A DNA stretch of 64,000 bases. Origin: Pandoraea apista. GTDB taxonomy: Bacteria > Pseudomonadota > Gammaproteobacteria > Burkholderiales > Burkholderiaceae. The notes below the pieces were generated by a model. That model was not told the DNA's origin and ran no database searches. It saw only the letters and a list, made by a program, of their open reading frames with translations. Within the stretch, counting starts at the first letter, position 1; each line of letters begins with the position of its first letter. The stretch is taken from assembly GCF_001465595.2 (NCBI RefSeq), contig NZ_CP013481.2, positions 1,736,001-1,800,000 on the forward strand, written 5' to 3'. Below, piece after piece: positions 1-9,910 of this stretch. A program made the position numbers and the translations under genes.

Positions 1-21
1 CCGACATTGTCGTGTCGTCTC

Positions 22-1584
22 CTAAAGCAACTCGCGCAGCTTGAAGCGCTGCACTTTACCGGTGGCTGTCTTCGGCAGATCGTCGACGAACACCAGCTCG
101 CGAGGGTATTTGTGCGGCGCGAGCCGGGCTTTGACGAACGCCTTCAACTCGGTGGCCATCGCGTCGGTCGCGGCGACCCCCGGCTTGAGCACGACGAAAG
201 CCTGCGTCTTGGTCAGGCCGTTGTCGTCGCGTCCCACGACACCGGCTTCGAGCACGGCGTCGTGCTGCATCAGCACCATCTCCACTTCGATGGGCGAGAC
301 GTACTGGCCGCTGACCTTGAGCATATCGTCACTGCGTCCGGCATAGACGTAATACCCATTGGGCAGACGCTGGTACTTGTCGCCGCTCCTGAGCCAGTCG
401 CCGAGGAATGTCGCGCGCGACTTCTCGCGATTGCACCAATACATGAGGGCTGCGCTCGGGCCTTTGATGTACAGGTCGCCGATCTCGCCATCGGGCACGG
501 GCTGACCGTTCTCGTCGCGCAACTCCACGGCGTAGCCCGGCACCGGTTCGCCGGTCGTGCCGTAGACGACCTGTCCCGGGCGGTTCGACAGGAAGATGTG
601 CAGCATCTCGGTCGAGCCAATGCCGTCGAGAATCTCCGCACCGAAATGCGCGGTAAATCGCTCGCCGATTTCACGCGGTAGCGCTTCGCCTGCCGAGGTG
701 CACACGCGCAACGCCACGTCCTGGCGGGCGGGCAGATGCGGCGAGGCGAGTAGGTTGGCGTAGAGCGTGGGCACACCGTAGAAGATTGTCGGACGATGTT
801 GGCACAGCCGCTTTGCCACGGCTTCCGCGGTGGGGCGCTCGGCCATCAGCACGACCGTAGCGCCGACCGTCAGCGGGAACGTCAGTCCGTTGCCCAGCCC
901 GTACGCGAAGAACAGTTTCGCTGCGGAAAAGACAATGTCGTCTTCGCGAATACCGAGCACATTTCGGCCATACGTCTCTGCCGTCCAGTACAGGTTGGCA
1001 TGCGTGTGCACGGTGCCTTTGGGCTTGCCGGTCGAGCCCGAGGAGTACAGCCAGAACGCAATGTCGTCGCCGGCGGTATCGGCTGGCAGTGCGCTCGGCG
1101 GTCCATCGAGCAGCGCGTCGAATGCCGGCACGATCGTTGCCGTGTCCGTCTCGGCGGCAATCGGTTGCGAGACGACGCACGGTGGCGGCGAGGGCACCTT
1201 CTCCAGTGCTGCCTGCACCGTGGGCATGAGCGCGCCGGACGCGATGACGAGTTGCGCCTTGCTATGCGCAACCATGTACGCGTAGTCGTCGGCGGTAAGC
1301 AGCGTGTTGACGACCACGGGCACGACACCGGCGTACAAGGCGCCGAGGAACGCGATCGGCAGGTCGACGGTGTCGAGCATGACGAGCAGAATGCGCGCTT
1401 CGCGATGGATGCCGGCGCGGGCGAGTCCGGTCGCAAAGCGCCGGCTTTGCTCCGCCAGTTCGCCATAGGTGAGCGTGCGCGTGTCGTCGATATAAGCAGT
1501 CTTGGCAGCGCGCCCGCGACCAAGCGCCTCAAGGTGCGCGGCGAAGTTGAAGTTCGCCGGCGGTGGGGTGAGTACGGCTTGCAT
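22..1584 (-). CDS. bclA: Benzoate-CoA ligase
   Basis: This 520-residue acyl-adenylate-forming enzyme should activate benzoate to benzoyl-CoA with ATP and CoA, the entry step of the aerobic box pathway in the cytoplasm. The AMP-binding P-loop YSSGSTGKPKG lies near residue 182. The C-terminal TGKVQRFKLRELL carries the catalytic lysine expected in this superfamily. The length fits the benzoate-CoA ligase branch (about 520-530). The start is well placed: CGGAGG sits 4 bases before the ATG. It reads left together with boxD and a DUF4863 gene, divergent from boxR-boxC-boxB-boxA. Substrate choice (benzoate rather than a substituted benzoate) is inferred from this context. No terminator is visible in the 21 bases left of its stop. 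Confidence 0.93.
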   Translation of the reverse strand: MQAVLTPPPANFNFAAHLEALGRGRAAKTAYIDDTRTLTYGELAEQSRRFATGLARAGIHREARILLVMLDTVDLPIAFLGALYAGVVPVVVNTLLTADDYAYMVAHSKAQLVIASGALMPTVQAALEKVPSPPPCVVSQPIAAETDTATIVPAFDALLDGPPSALPADTAGDDIAFWLYSSGSTGKPKGTVHTHANLYWTAETYGRNVLGIREDDIVFSAAKLFFAYGLGNGLTFPLTVGATVVLMAERPTAEAVAKRLCQHRPTIFYGVPTLYANLLASPHLPARQDVALRVCTSAGEALPREIGERFTAHFGAEILDGIGSTEMLHIFLSNRPGQVVYGTTGEPVPGYAVELRDENGQPVPDGEIGDLYIKGPSAALMYWCNREKSRATFLGDWLRSGDKYQRLPNGYYVYAGRSDDMLKVSGQYVSPIEVEMVLMQHDAVLEAGVVGRDDNGLTKTQAFVVLKPGVAATDAMATELKAFVKARLAPHKYPRELVFVDDLPKTATGKVQRFKLRELL

Positions 1585-1726
1585 GTTGCCTCCGGTGGAT
1601 CACCGCGCGGCGCACCGCTCACGACTGAACGGTGGATGCGCGGCGTGAGTGCTTTATGGCGCTCTGACGGCGCCTGTATGAATCACCTTGACTGCGACGG
1701 CTTGCGACGTTGGCTGGCTTGATACG

Positions 1727-3325
1727 CTAAGACTTCGGAAATTCGACGGCGTCCTGCGTCAGCGCTTCGACCAGCGCGGCGGGGCCCTGTACGGCCGAAC
1801 GCACATGATAGAAACGCAGTGCGCGAAGGCCACCCAGTTCTTCGCCACCGCCGGCACGACCCGGCCCGCCATGCAGCGATTGCGGCATGACGTTGCCGTG
1901 ACCCGTCTGGGTCTTCGCCACAGAAGGGTCGACCGCATGCACGCGGCCATGTGCATCGGCCAGTGCCAGGGCGGGAGCGCGCATGGCGAGGGCGTCGTTG
2001 CTATAAAGGGAGACGACGAGCGAGCCTTGCCCGCGTTTGGCGAGCGCGACCGCCTCGTCGAGATCGCGATAGCCCACGAGTGTTGCGACAGGGCCGAAGA
2101 CTTCCGTGTCATGCACGCGCTTGCCGCTCGCGCCATCGCGCAAGCCAAGCAGCACGGGCGCCATGCAGGCGCTGTCCGGCCCGGCGTCGACGAACACGGC
2201 ATCGCGATTCCCGTCGTAAAGCGTTTCGGCCTCCGCCTGCAAATGCGCGATGCCGTCGAGCACGGCACGTTTTTGCGCGACGCTCACGAGCGAGCCCATC
2301 GTCACGGTCTCGTTGCGGGGGTTGCCGACGACCGTCCTGGCGAGACGCTCGGCAATCGCCGCGGCGGCGGCATCGAAGAGATCGACAGGGACCATCGCGC
2401 GGCGGATTGCCGTGCATTTCTGGCCCGATTTGACGGTCATCTCCCGCGCGACCTCGCGCACGAACTGGTCGAATGCGGCGGTGCCCGGCGCGGCGTCGGG
2501 TAACAGGACGGCACTGTTCAGGCTGTCGGCTTCCACGTTGATGCGCGCAGAGCGCTGCGTGAAGGCCGGATGCGCGCGCAGCGTGGCCGCAGTGTCGGCC
2601 GAGCCGGTAAAGGAAACCACGTCGAACGGCCCGATACGGTCAAGCAGACCGGCCGCGCTACCGCAGATCACCGACAGGCTGCCCGCGGGCAGAATGCCTG
2701 CGGCAACGATATCGGCCACCATGCGCTGCGTCAGCCAGGCGGTCGACGTTGCGGGTTTGACGATAACGGGCACGCCCGCCAGCAGTGCGCCTGCGGCCTT
2801 CTCCCAGAGTCCCCATGCGGGAAAGTTGAATGCGTTGATGAAGAGCGCCACGCCTGGCGTCGGACGGAACACGTGGCGCACCGCGAACGAGGCGTCCTTG
2901 GCCAGCGGCACGGCGGTGCCGTCGAGCAACGTGTGGGCGTCGCCAAGTGCGGAGCCGAGCTTGGCGTACGTTGACAAGGTATAGATGGCCCCGTCGATAT
3001 CGACGGCGGAGTCAGTCGCAACGGTTCCCGAATTGGCGGTGGCGATGGCGTAATAGTCGTCCCGATTCGCCTGCAAGGTGGCCACGATTTGCGAGAGTCG
3101 CTGTGCACGTTCGCCATACGACAAGGCACGCAACGCGGGGCCTGCCGTCTCGCGGGCGAAGGTGAACGCGGCGTCGAGATCCAGACCGGCGCTCGACACG
3201 TAGGCAAGCGTTTCCCCAGTCACGGGATCGGTGAGCGCGGTATGTCCACTCGCGTTCGACGTCTGCGGTGCACCGGCCACCCATTGGCCAGCGACGTAGT
3301 TTTCCAGCAATGCAGGGGTGCTCAT
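1727..3325 (-). CDS. boxD: 3,4-dehydroadipyl-CoA semialdehyde dehydrogenase
   Basis: This 532-residue aldehyde dehydrogenase superfamily protein should oxidise 3,4-dehydroadipyl-CoA semialdehyde, the product of BoxC ring cleavage, to the CoA-linked acid. The N-terminus (LLENYVAGQWVAG) and the region ALFINAFNFPAWGLWEKAAG are typical of the PaaZ/BoxD-like branch; GQKCTAIRRAMVP carries the catalytic cysteine. Two in-frame ATGs occur, at 3331 and 3325. I chose 3325 because MSTPALLENYV is the family-like N-terminus, but the ribosome site is weak for both. An open frame continues upstream to 3499 without family-like sequence. It sits 142 bases from bclA and probably shares its transcript. Confidence 0.9.
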   Translation of the reverse strand: MSTPALLENYVAGQWVAGAPQTSNASGHTALTDPVTGETLAYVSSAGLDLDAAFTFARETAGPALRALSYGERAQRLSQIVATLQANRDDYYAIATANSGTVATDSAVDIDGAIYTLSTYAKLGSALGDAHTLLDGTAVPLAKDASFAVRHVFRPTPGVALFINAFNFPAWGLWEKAAGALLAGVPVIVKPATSTAWLTQRMVADIVAAGILPAGSLSVICGSAAGLLDRIGPFDVVSFTGSADTAATLRAHPAFTQRSARINVEADSLNSAVLLPDAAPGTAAFDQFVREVAREMTVKSGQKCTAIRRAMVPVDLFDAAAAAIAERLARTVVGNPRNETVTMGSLVSVAQKRAVLDGIAHLQAEAETLYDGNRDAVFVDAGPDSACMAPVLLGLRDGASGKRVHDTEVFGPVATLVGYRDLDEAVALAKRGQGSLVVSLYSNDALAMRAPALALADAHGRVHAVDPSVAKTQTGHGNVMPQSLHGGPGRAGGGEELGGLRALRFYHVRSAVQGPAALVEALTQDAVEFPKS

Positions 3326-3392
3326 AACCATGAACCGAAGTGAATCCAGCAGGTAAACATGCGAGGTGCAGTGTGTCCGGGCGCGCGCCGGA

Positions 3393-3863
3393 TCAGGCGC
3401 TACGCGTGAATTCGATCGCGCCTTCCGGCAGCAGATACAGGACGAGGGCACGCCCGTTGGCGACCGTCGGCCGATGCGCTGTGCCGGGACCGTACACACA
3501 CCAGCCCGCCGGATGCCCGTCGAAGGTGGCGCCCGGGGTGAGCGGCATGATCAGATCGATTTCGCCATTGGGATGCACATGGTGGGGGCCGGCAAGATCG
3601 GCCATGTCCACCACGTCGACGGAGAAGCCGTGCGTGTCGGGTGTGGGTTTGATCACACGCCCGTAACGAATGCCGCCGCCTTCGCGATTGCAAAGCCAGC
3701 CTTCGGCAACGCCGGTGCGGCAGGCGTCGGCCAACGCTTCGAAACCGGCGGAACCGGCACCGTAATGCGTGTTCAGCCATTCGGCGAGGTGGGCGTCGAT
3801 GGGGCGGCCGTCGAGTTGCCGGGTGAGATCGGCAATCAGCGCCTGAAATTGGGGCACATCCAT
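3393..3863 (-). CDS. DUF4863 family protein of the box cluster
   Basis: This small cytoplasmic protein of 156 residues has a cupin-like C-terminal half. The stretches GPHHVHPNGEIDLIMPL and GWCVYGPGTAHRPTV look like the two histidine-bearing cupin motifs. I recognise it as DUF4863; some members are described as 4-hydroxylaminobenzoate lyases, so a lyase or thioesterase-like role on an aromatic intermediate is possible but unproven. The start at 3863 has AGGAG 9 bases upstream. A second ATG at 3867 is in another frame. It is the first gene of the leftward box transcript, 67 bases ahead of boxD, and faces boxR across a 267-base control region. Confidence 0.75.
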   Translation of the reverse strand: MDVPQFQALIADLTRQLDGRPIDAHLAEWLNTHYGAGSAGFEALADACRTGVAEGWLCNREGGGIRYGRVIKPTPDTHGFSVDVVDMADLAGPHHVHPNGEIDLIMPLTPGATFDGHPAGWCVYGPGTAHRPTVANGRALVLYLLPEGAIEFTRSA

Positions 3864-4089
3864 CCATGTCTCCTGGGGACGTCGCAGTCGCTGTACCGTT
3901 CGCGGCGTAGTGGGCCCGAGTCGCTCGGGAACCGGCATTGCCTGTGCAATGCTCTGTCGCTCGCGCATTGCGGTCTGCGCACTGTCTGTTGATATGACGC
4001 CGATCAAGGGCGGTGCACAGAATGTCTGGCCCGCGTTTGCTTTTTTATCGGCGCATGGTGAAAATTAGAGCATGCAAATTTCGCTGTCA

Positions 4090-4103
4090 AGCAATATATT
4101 ACA
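4090..4103. promoter_or_regulatory. Candidate degenerate BoxR operator in the divergent box control region
   Basis: Read on the minus strand, this 14-mer is TGTAATATATTGCT. It matches the clearer TGCA-N6-TGCA element before boxC at 10 of 14 positions. A lone TGCA lies nearby at 4073-4076. It sits between the divergent DUF4863 gene and boxR, where a regulator could control both directions. BoxR/BzdR regulators are known to recognise TGCA repeats; assignment of this copy is inference. Confidence 0.4.
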
Positions 4104-4130
4104 TGTTACCTGCTTCGAGGATCTCGCCTG

Positions 4131-5045
4131 ATGAATAAGAGTGCGCAAGCCGATGGGGTGCCGACGGCGCGCGGCGCCGGGGAGAAGGACCCGTTCCTGG
4201 TCGCGCTGGGCGAGCGGGTGCGAACGCTTCGCGCCCGGCGCGGCCTGACCCGTAAGGCGTTGGCGCTGGATGCGGCCGTCTCCGAGCGTCACGTCGCCAA
4301 TCTGGAGTCGGGGGTGGGTAATGCGTCGGTGCTGTTTCTCCGCCAACTGGCACAGGCACTAAATTGCACGTTGGCGGAGATCGTGGGCGACGAAACGACG
4401 TCGTCGGCGGAGTGGTTGCTCATTCGCGAGATCCTGCACGGGCGCGACGGCGAGGCGCTCACGCGGGCGCGTCAGGCGCTGAGTGAGTTGTTCGCTGGTA
4501 GCGAGCGCGACCCCGACCGGCGCGGACGCATTGCGCTCATCGGGCTGCGCGGTGCAGGCAAGTCGACGCTGGGCCGCATGCTCGCCGACGATATGCATGT
4601 GCCTTTCGTCGAACTCAATCGCGTGATCGAGCAACTGGCAGGCTGCCCGCCATCGGAAATCTATTCGCTGTATGGCGCCACGGCCTACCGCCGTTATGAG
4701 TTGCGCGCGCTGGAAGCCGTGGTGGCGGAGCATTCGCGTGCTGTGATCGCGTCGCCGGGCGGTATTGTGAGCGACGCCGCCACGTTCAATTTCCTGCTGA
4801 CGCACTGCTATACGGTGTGGCTGCAAGCGTCGCCGGAAGAGCACATGAAGCGGGTCGTCGCACAGGGCGATCTGCGGCCGATGTCGGGCAATGCGGAGGC
4901 GATGGACGACCTCAAGCGCATTCTGGCGGGCCGGCAGGACTTCTACGCCAAGGCCGACATGAGCTTCGACACCGGTGGCCGTGCGCTGGCCGACGCCTAC
5001 CTGCAGCTTCGCGGACGCCTGGCGGTGCAGTTATCGTCGGATTGA
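4131..5045 (+). CDS. boxR: BoxR transcriptional regulator (HTH plus shikimate-kinase-like domain)
   Basis: This 304-residue regulator has an XRE-type helix-turn-helix at residues 27-85 (LGERVRTLRARRGLTRKALA) followed by a shikimate-kinase-like domain with a Walker A loop, GLRGAGKS, at about 138-145. In the BoxR/BzdR family the C-terminal domain senses benzoyl-CoA and the protein represses box genes until it is bound; that is family knowledge. The architecture and the position immediately before boxC are directly visible. It is not a biosynthetic shikimate kinase, because the HTH is intact and the neighbours are catabolic. The gap to boxC (112 bases) contains the TGCA operator. Confidence 0.93.
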   Translation: MNKSAQADGVPTARGAGEKDPFLVALGERVRTLRARRGLTRKALALDAAVSERHVANLESGVGNASVLFLRQLAQALNCTLAEIVGDETTSSAEWLLIREILHGRDGEALTRARQALSELFAGSERDPDRRGRIALIGLRGAGKSTLGRMLADDMHVPFVELNRVIEQLAGCPPSEIYSLYGATAYRRYELRALEAVVAEHSRAVIASPGGIVSDAATFNFLLTHCYTVWLQASPEEHMKRVVAQGDLRPMSGNAEAMDDLKRILAGRQDFYAKADMSFDTGGRALADAYLQLRGRLAVQLSSD

Positions 5046-5108
5046 TCTCTTCGTTTCTGCAAAATAATTCATTTTTATTCAAATAAACGATTGACGACGT
5101 GGTGATGC

Positions 5109-5122
5109 TGCACTATATTGCA
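5109..5122 (+). promoter_or_regulatory. Candidate BoxR operator TGCA-N6-TGCA before boxC
   Basis: The sequence TGCACTATATTGCA holds two TGCA words separated by 6 bases, 36 bases upstream of the boxC ATG. TGCA direct repeats are the described recognition element of BzdR/BoxR repressors. The flanking stretch from 5053 is AT-rich, consistent with the boxCBA promoter lying here. No footprint is available, so the role is inferred. Confidence 0.6.
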
Positions 5123-5157
5123 ATCCAACAAGATCATTATTCGTGTTGGAGGCAATC

Positions 5158-6813
5158 ATGTTCGGCAAACCCCACGTCGACTACCGTACGGACCCCACGC
5201 AGTACAAGCATTGGAAACTGAGCTTCGAGGGCCCGGTGGCCACGCTTGCGATCGATATCGCGGAAGACGGTGGCATTCGCGAGGGCTACAAGCTCAAGCT
5301 CAATTCGTACGATCTCGGTGTGGATATCGAACTGCACGATGCCGTGCAACGCATCCGCTTCGAGCACCCGGAAGTGAAGACGGTCGTGGTGACGAGCGCC
5401 AAGGACCGTGTGTTCTGCTCGGGCGCCAACATCTTCATGCTCGGCCTGTCCTCCCATGCGTGGAAGGTCAACTTCTGTAAGTTCACGAATGAAACGCGCA
5501 ACGGTCTTGAAGACTCCAGCCGCCACTCCGGTCTGAAGTTTCTCGCCGCGGTGAACGGCGCGTGCGCCGGCGGCGGTTACGAGCTAGCGCTCGCTTGCGA
5601 CGAGATCTATCTGGTCGACGACCGGTCGTCGTCGGTTGCGCTGCCCGAAGTGCCGCTGCTGGGCGTGCTGCCGGGCACCGGCGGCCTCACGCGTCTGACC
5701 GACAAGCGACATGTGCGCAACGATCGTGCCGACATTTTCTGCACCATTGTCGAAGGTATTCGTGGCGAGCGCGCCAAGCAGTGGCGTCTGGTCGACGAGG
5801 TGGTCAAGCCCGCGCAATTTGCGCAAACGGTCGCGGCCCGTGCACTGGAACTGGCGCAGGGTAGCCATCGTCCGGGGGGCAAGGGCGTGACGCTCACGCG
5901 TATCGAGCGCACTGACGAGCCGGACGCCATCCGCTATGAATTCGTCGATGTCGAAATCGACCGCGCGAATCGTACGGCCAGCATCACTGTGAAGGCGCCG
6001 AAGTCTGCGCCGCCGTCGGATATTGCCGGTATCGAAGCGGCAGGCGTGAACTGGTGGCCGCTCAAGATGGCCCGCGAACTCGACGACGCCATTCTCAATC
6101 TGCGTACGAACGAACTCGACATCGGCACATGGTTGCTGCGCACCGAGGGCGAGGCGAAACATGTCCTGGCCGCCGACGCCTCGTTGCTGGCGCATCAGGA
6201 TCACTGGTTCGTGCGCGAGACGATCGGCATGCTGCGCCGTACGTTTGCGCGTATCGACGTGTCGTCGCGCTCGCTCTTCGCGTTGATCGAGCCGGACTCG
6301 TGCTTCGCCGGCACGCTGGCCGAATTCGCTTTTGCCGCCGACCGCACCTACATGGCCGCGCTGCCGGCGAGCGAGGAAGACGAACCGGCGATCACACTGA
6401 CCGAAGTCAACTTCGGCTTGCTGCCGATGGTCACCGATCAATCGCGTCTGGCGCGCCGCTTCTATGAAGACGCGGCCGAACTCGACGCCGTGCGCGCCAC
6501 CATTGGCCGTGCAGTGCGTCCGGATGAAGCCGAGCGTCTGGGGCTGGTCACGGCCGCCGTCGACGATCTCGACTGGCCGGACGAAATTCGTATCGCCATC
6601 GAGGAGCGTGCGGCCATGTCGCCCGATGCGCTCACCGGCATGGAAGCGAATTTGCGCTTCAACGGCAAAGAGACGATGAACACCCGTATCTTCGGCCGCC
6701 TGTCGGCGTGGCAAAACTGGATCTTCATCCGTCCGAACGCCGTGGGCGAGAAGGGCGCGCTCAAGGTCTACGGCAAGGGCAACAAGGCGCAGTTCGACCT
6801 GAACCGCGTCTGA
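5158..6813 (+). CDS. boxC: 2,3-epoxybenzoyl-CoA dihydrolase (benzoyl-CoA-dihydrodiol lyase)
   Basis: This 551-residue enzyme opens the ring of 2,3-epoxybenzoyl-CoA hydrolytically, releasing formate and 3,4-dehydroadipyl-CoA semialdehyde. It belongs to the enoyl-CoA hydratase superfamily: SAKDRVFCSGANIFML and AAVNGACAGGGYELALACDE are crotonase-like CoA-binding and oxyanion-hole segments. A second, more degenerate crotonase-like half follows (around residues 300-500), and the length matches BoxC. The start ATG at 5158 has GGAGG 6 bases upstream; an in-frame GTG at 5143 lacks a ribosome site. It heads boxC-boxB-boxA. Confidence 0.95.
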   Translation: MFGKPHVDYRTDPTQYKHWKLSFEGPVATLAIDIAEDGGIREGYKLKLNSYDLGVDIELHDAVQRIRFEHPEVKTVVVTSAKDRVFCSGANIFMLGLSSHAWKVNFCKFTNETRNGLEDSSRHSGLKFLAAVNGACAGGGYELALACDEIYLVDDRSSSVALPEVPLLGVLPGTGGLTRLTDKRHVRNDRADIFCTIVEGIRGERAKQWRLVDEVVKPAQFAQTVAARALELAQGSHRPGGKGVTLTRIERTDEPDAIRYEFVDVEIDRANRTASITVKAPKSAPPSDIAGIEAAGVNWWPLKMARELDDAILNLRTNELDIGTWLLRTEGEAKHVLAADASLLAHQDHWFVRETIGMLRRTFARIDVSSRSLFALIEPDSCFAGTLAEFAFAADRTYMAALPASEEDEPAITLTEVNFGLLPMVTDQSRLARRFYEDAAELDAVRATIGRAVRPDEAERLGLVTAAVDDLDWPDEIRIAIEERAAMSPDALTGMEANLRFNGKETMNTRIFGRLSAWQNWIFIRPNAVGEKGALKVYGKGNKAQFDLNRV

Positions 6814-6922
6814 CGAAAGGGCGGCGCCGCCACCGGTGCCCGACACCGGGCGGCGCGGGCTTCAGACGAGACGTTTTTCACAGAATACGCACGAGACACC
6901 ACGAGACACGAGGATTCCCACG

Positions 6923-8350
6923 ATGGCTTCGATCAACTACAGCGAGAAGATCCCCAACAACGTCAACCTGTCGGACGACCGCACGCTGCAACGCGCGCTG
7001 GAGCAGTGGCAGCCGAACTTCCTGTCCTGGTGGGGCGACATGGGCCCGGAAGGCTCGCACGGTTTTGACGTCTACCTGCGCACCGCCGTGAGTGTGGACC
7101 CGAGCGGCTGGGCGCACTTCGATCATGTGAAGATGCCGGACTATCGTTGGGGTATTTTCCTCACGCCGGGCGAAGCCGATCGCAAGATTCACTTTGGCGA
7201 GCACAAGGGCGAGGCCGCATGGCAAGACGTGCCGGGCGAGCACCGCGCGAACCTGCGCCGCATCATCGTCACGCAGGGTGACACGGAGCCGGCGTCGGTG
7301 GAGCAGCAGCGCCACCTTGGGCTGACGGCGCCGTCGATGTACGACCTGCGCAACCTGTTCCAGGTGAACGTGGAGGAAGGCCGCCACCTTTGGGCGATGG
7401 TCTACCTGCTGCATCGCTACTTCGGCCGCGACGGTCGTGAAGAAGCCGAAGCGCTGCTTGGCCGTCGCTCGGGCGACGACGACAATCCGCGCATTCTCGG
7501 TGCGTTCAACGAAAAGACGCCGGACTGGCTGGCGTTCTACATGTTCACGTACTTTACCGATCGCGACGGCAAGTTCCAGCTCTCGGCGCTGGCCGAATCG
7601 GGCTTCGATCCGCTCGCGCGCACCACGAAGTTCATGCTGACCGAAGAAGCGCACCACATGTTCGTGGGCGAGTCGGGAGTGTCGCGCGTGATTGCACGCA
7701 CGGCGCAGGTGATGAACGAACTCAAGACCGACGACGTCTCGAAGCTGCGTGCGGCCGGTGTGATCGACCTGCCGACGATTCAGCGCTACGTGAATTTCCA
7801 TTACTCCGTGACGATCGACCTGTTCGGTGCGGACCAGTCCTCGAATGCCGCAATCTTCTACAGCTCCGGCCTGAAGGGGCGCTATGAGGAGAGCAAGCGC
7901 GACGACGACCATCAACTGAACGGTCAGATGTACCGTTTGCTGGACGTGGACAACGGCAAGCTCGTCGAGCGCGAAGTGCCGATGCTCAACGCGATGAACG
8001 AAGTCCTGCGCGACGACTACATCAAGGACTCGGTCGCTGGGGTGAATCGCTGGAACAAGGTGCTGGAGAAGGCCGGTATCGATTTCCGTCTGACGGTGCC
8101 GCACAAGGCGTTCAATCGTCAGATCGGTACGTTCGCCGGTGTGCGCGTGTCGCCGGACGGTCGCGTGGTGAGCGAGACGGAGTGGGCCGCGCACGAGCGC
8201 GAATGGCTGCCGTCGTCGGAAGACCGTGCGTATGTGGCGTCGCTCATGGGCCGAGTGGTCGAGCCGGGCAAGTTCGCCAACTGGATTGCGCCGCCTCCGA
8301 TGGGCATCAACCGTCAGCCTATCGACTTCGAGTACGTGCGCTTCAACTAA
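6923..8350 (+). CDS. boxB: Benzoyl-CoA 2,3-epoxidase, oxygenase subunit
   Basis: This 475-residue di-iron monooxygenase component epoxidises benzoyl-CoA with O2 and electrons from BoxA. The N-terminus [13 protein letters not shown] is characteristic of BoxB. Ferritin-like metal-binding helices are visible: VEEGRHLW (E152, H155) and TEEAHHMF (E241/E242, H244/H245). The length is standard for BoxB. I start at 6923 because family-like sequence begins there; frame-compatible sequence upstream to 6836 is only spacer. Upstream purines CGAGGA lie 9 bases before the ATG. It follows boxC after 109 bases. Confidence 0.95.
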   Translation: MASINYSEKIPNNVNLSDDRTLQRALEQWQPNFLSWWGDMGPEGSHGFDVYLRTAVSVDPSGWAHFDHVKMPDYRWGIFLTPGEADRKIHFGEHKGEAAWQDVPGEHRANLRRIIVTQGDTEPASVEQQRHLGLTAPSMYDLRNLFQVNVEEGRHLWAMVYLLHRYFGRDGREEAEALLGRRSGDDDNPRILGAFNEKTPDWLAFYMFTYFTDRDGKFQLSALAESGFDPLARTTKFMLTEEAHHMFVGESGVSRVIARTAQVMNELKTDDVSKLRAAGVIDLPTIQRYVNFHYSVTIDLFGADQSSNAAIFYSSGLKGRYEESKRDDDHQLNGQMYRLLDVDNGKLVEREVPMLNAMNEVLRDDYIKDSVAGVNRWNKVLEKAGIDFRLTVPHKAFNRQIGTFAGVRVSPDGRVVSETEWAAHEREWLPSSEDRAYVASLMGRVVEPGKFANWIAPPPMGINRQPIDFEYVRFN

Positions 8351-8387
8351 AAAAGCAGCAGCGCATTCCCCACAAGGAGACAGCATC

Positions 8388-9644
8388 ATGAACGGCCCCG
8401 TTCCGGTCGAAGTTCTGAAGCAGCATCTGATCGATCCGGAGATCTGCATTCGCTGCAATACCTGCGAGGAGACGTGTCCGATCGACGCGATCACGCACGA
8501 CGAGAACAACTACGTCGTGCGCGCGGACACGTGCAATGGGTGCATGGCATGTATCTCGCCATGCCCGACGGGGGCCATCGACAACTGGCGCGACGTGCTC
8601 AAGGCCGAGGCGTACTCGGTCGACGAGCAACTCACGTGGGACGAACTGCCCGTGCAGGACGACGCTATCGCCGGTCAGGGCTCGATCGGCGAAGCGGCCG
8701 AGGGCGCCGCCGGCAAGGCCTCGGCCGACATGCCCGAGCCGGTCATCGGCGGCTCGGATCTCGTGCGCGGCTCGGTTGTGCCGCCGTGGTCGGCTGCGAA
8801 ACCCTACGTCAATCTGTACAACCACAAGGCGCCGATTCAGGCCACTGTGGTGGGTAACTACCGGTTGACCGACACGAGTGCCGAGAGCGATATCCATCAC
8901 ATTGTGCTGGACTTCGGCAAGCAACCGTTCCCAGTGCTCGAAGGGCAGTCGATCGGCATCATTCCGCCGGGCACCACGGCCGACGGGCGAGCGCATCACG
9001 CGCGGCAGTACTCGATTGCGTCGCCGCGCGACGGCGAGCGTCCTGGCTACAACAACCTTGCGCTCACGGTCAAACGCGTGACCAAGGATCATCAGGAGCA
9101 GGCGGTCGGTGGGGTGTGCTCGAACTACCTGTGCGATCTGAAGAAGGGCGACGTGGTGAATGTGATGGGCCCGTTCGGCAGCACGTTCCTGATGCCGAAC
9201 CACGCCGATTCGCATCTGCTGATGATCTGCACCGGCACGGGCGCCGCGCCCATGAGGGCGATGACGGAATATCGCCGCCGCCGCCGGATGAAGGGGGCGA
9301 CAGGCAAGTTGATGCTGTTCTTTGGCGCGCGCACGCAGGGCGAACTGCCGTACTTCGGCCCGCTGCTCAATCTGCCGAAGGATTTCATCGACACGAATCT
9401 CGCCTTCTCGCGCACGCCGGGGCAAGCGAAACGCTATGTGCAGGACGCGATGCGCGAGCGCGCAGCCGATGTGGCGGCGCTGCTGCGCCACGAACACACG
9501 TACATCTACGTGTGCGGATTGAAGGGCATGGAGGATGGTGTGCTGCAAGTGCTGCAAACCATTGCGGGCGAGGCCGGGCTCGACTGGCAGTCCCTGTGGC
9601 AGCGGATGAAGACGGAAGGGCGTCTGCATCTCGAAACTTACTGA
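8388..9644 (+). CDS. boxA: Benzoyl-CoA 2,3-epoxidase reductase subunit
   Basis: This 418-residue NADPH reductase delivers electrons to BoxB. An N-terminal ferredoxin domain carries two 4Fe-4S motifs: C20-x2-C23-x2-C26-x3-C30 and C49-x2-C52-x2-C55-x3-C59. An acidic linker follows, then a ferredoxin-NADP reductase module with RQYSIASPR (FAD binding), GVCSNYLC, and [13 protein letters not shown] plus [12 protein letters not shown] (nucleotide binding). The start has AAGGAGA 9 bases upstream. The gene lies 37 bases after boxB and ends the rightward box transcript, with a strong terminator about 116 bases later. Confidence 0.95.
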   Translation: MNGPVPVEVLKQHLIDPEICIRCNTCEETCPIDAITHDENNYVVRADTCNGCMACISPCPTGAIDNWRDVLKAEAYSVDEQLTWDELPVQDDAIAGQGSIGEAAEGAAGKASADMPEPVIGGSDLVRGSVVPPWSAAKPYVNLYNHKAPIQATVVGNYRLTDTSAESDIHHIVLDFGKQPFPVLEGQSIGIIPPGTTADGRAHHARQYSIASPRDGERPGYNNLALTVKRVTKDHQEQAVGGVCSNYLCDLKKGDVVNVMGPFGSTFLMPNHADSHLLMICTGTGAAPMRAMTEYRRRRRMKGATGKLMLFFGARTQGELPYFGPLLNLPKDFIDTNLAFSRTPGQAKRYVQDAMRERAADVAALLRHEHTYIYVCGLKGMEDGVLQVLQTIAGEAGLDWQSLWQRMKTEGRLHLETY

Positions 9645-9760
9645 CGCGACACACCCGACTGACGACACTTCACGATATTGACGCGCGCCCGGCAGATAGC
9701 GGATTCGACCGGGCAGCGTGGGCTTCCGATTGACCGACGGCGTTTTGCGCCGACTTGACA

Positions 9761-9788
9761 CCGCGTGCCTCGGCACGCGGTTTTTTTT
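9761..9788 (+). terminator. Rho-independent terminator after boxA
   Basis: A perfect 8-bp stem (CCGCGTGC / GCACGCGG) with a 4-base loop is followed directly by eight T residues. It closes the boxCBA transcript. Confidence 0.95.
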
Positions 9789-9910
9789 CGCCTGCCTTCG
9801 CTGACGAGGCGTAACGGCGGCGCGTTCGATGCCGCCCCGGAGGTGTCACCGGAATTGAGTAACATGGAGGGGCTGTTTCCCTTCCATCTTTTCTCTGAAC
9901 GGAGAGTCAC

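Noticed and set aside
4131..5045. Shikimate kinase (aroK) for the gene before boxC
   Set aside because: The shikimate-kinase-like domain is preceded by an XRE HTH and sits in the box cluster, which is the BoxR architecture.
9645..9760. Possible small gene between boxA and its terminator
   Set aside because: No start with a ribosome site and no frame with coding-like composition.
5584..9776. Very long open frames on the minus strand opposite boxC, boxB and boxA
   Set aside because: They mirror the real genes, lack family-like sequence and are rich in Arg and His, as expected from antisense frames in high-GC coding DNA.
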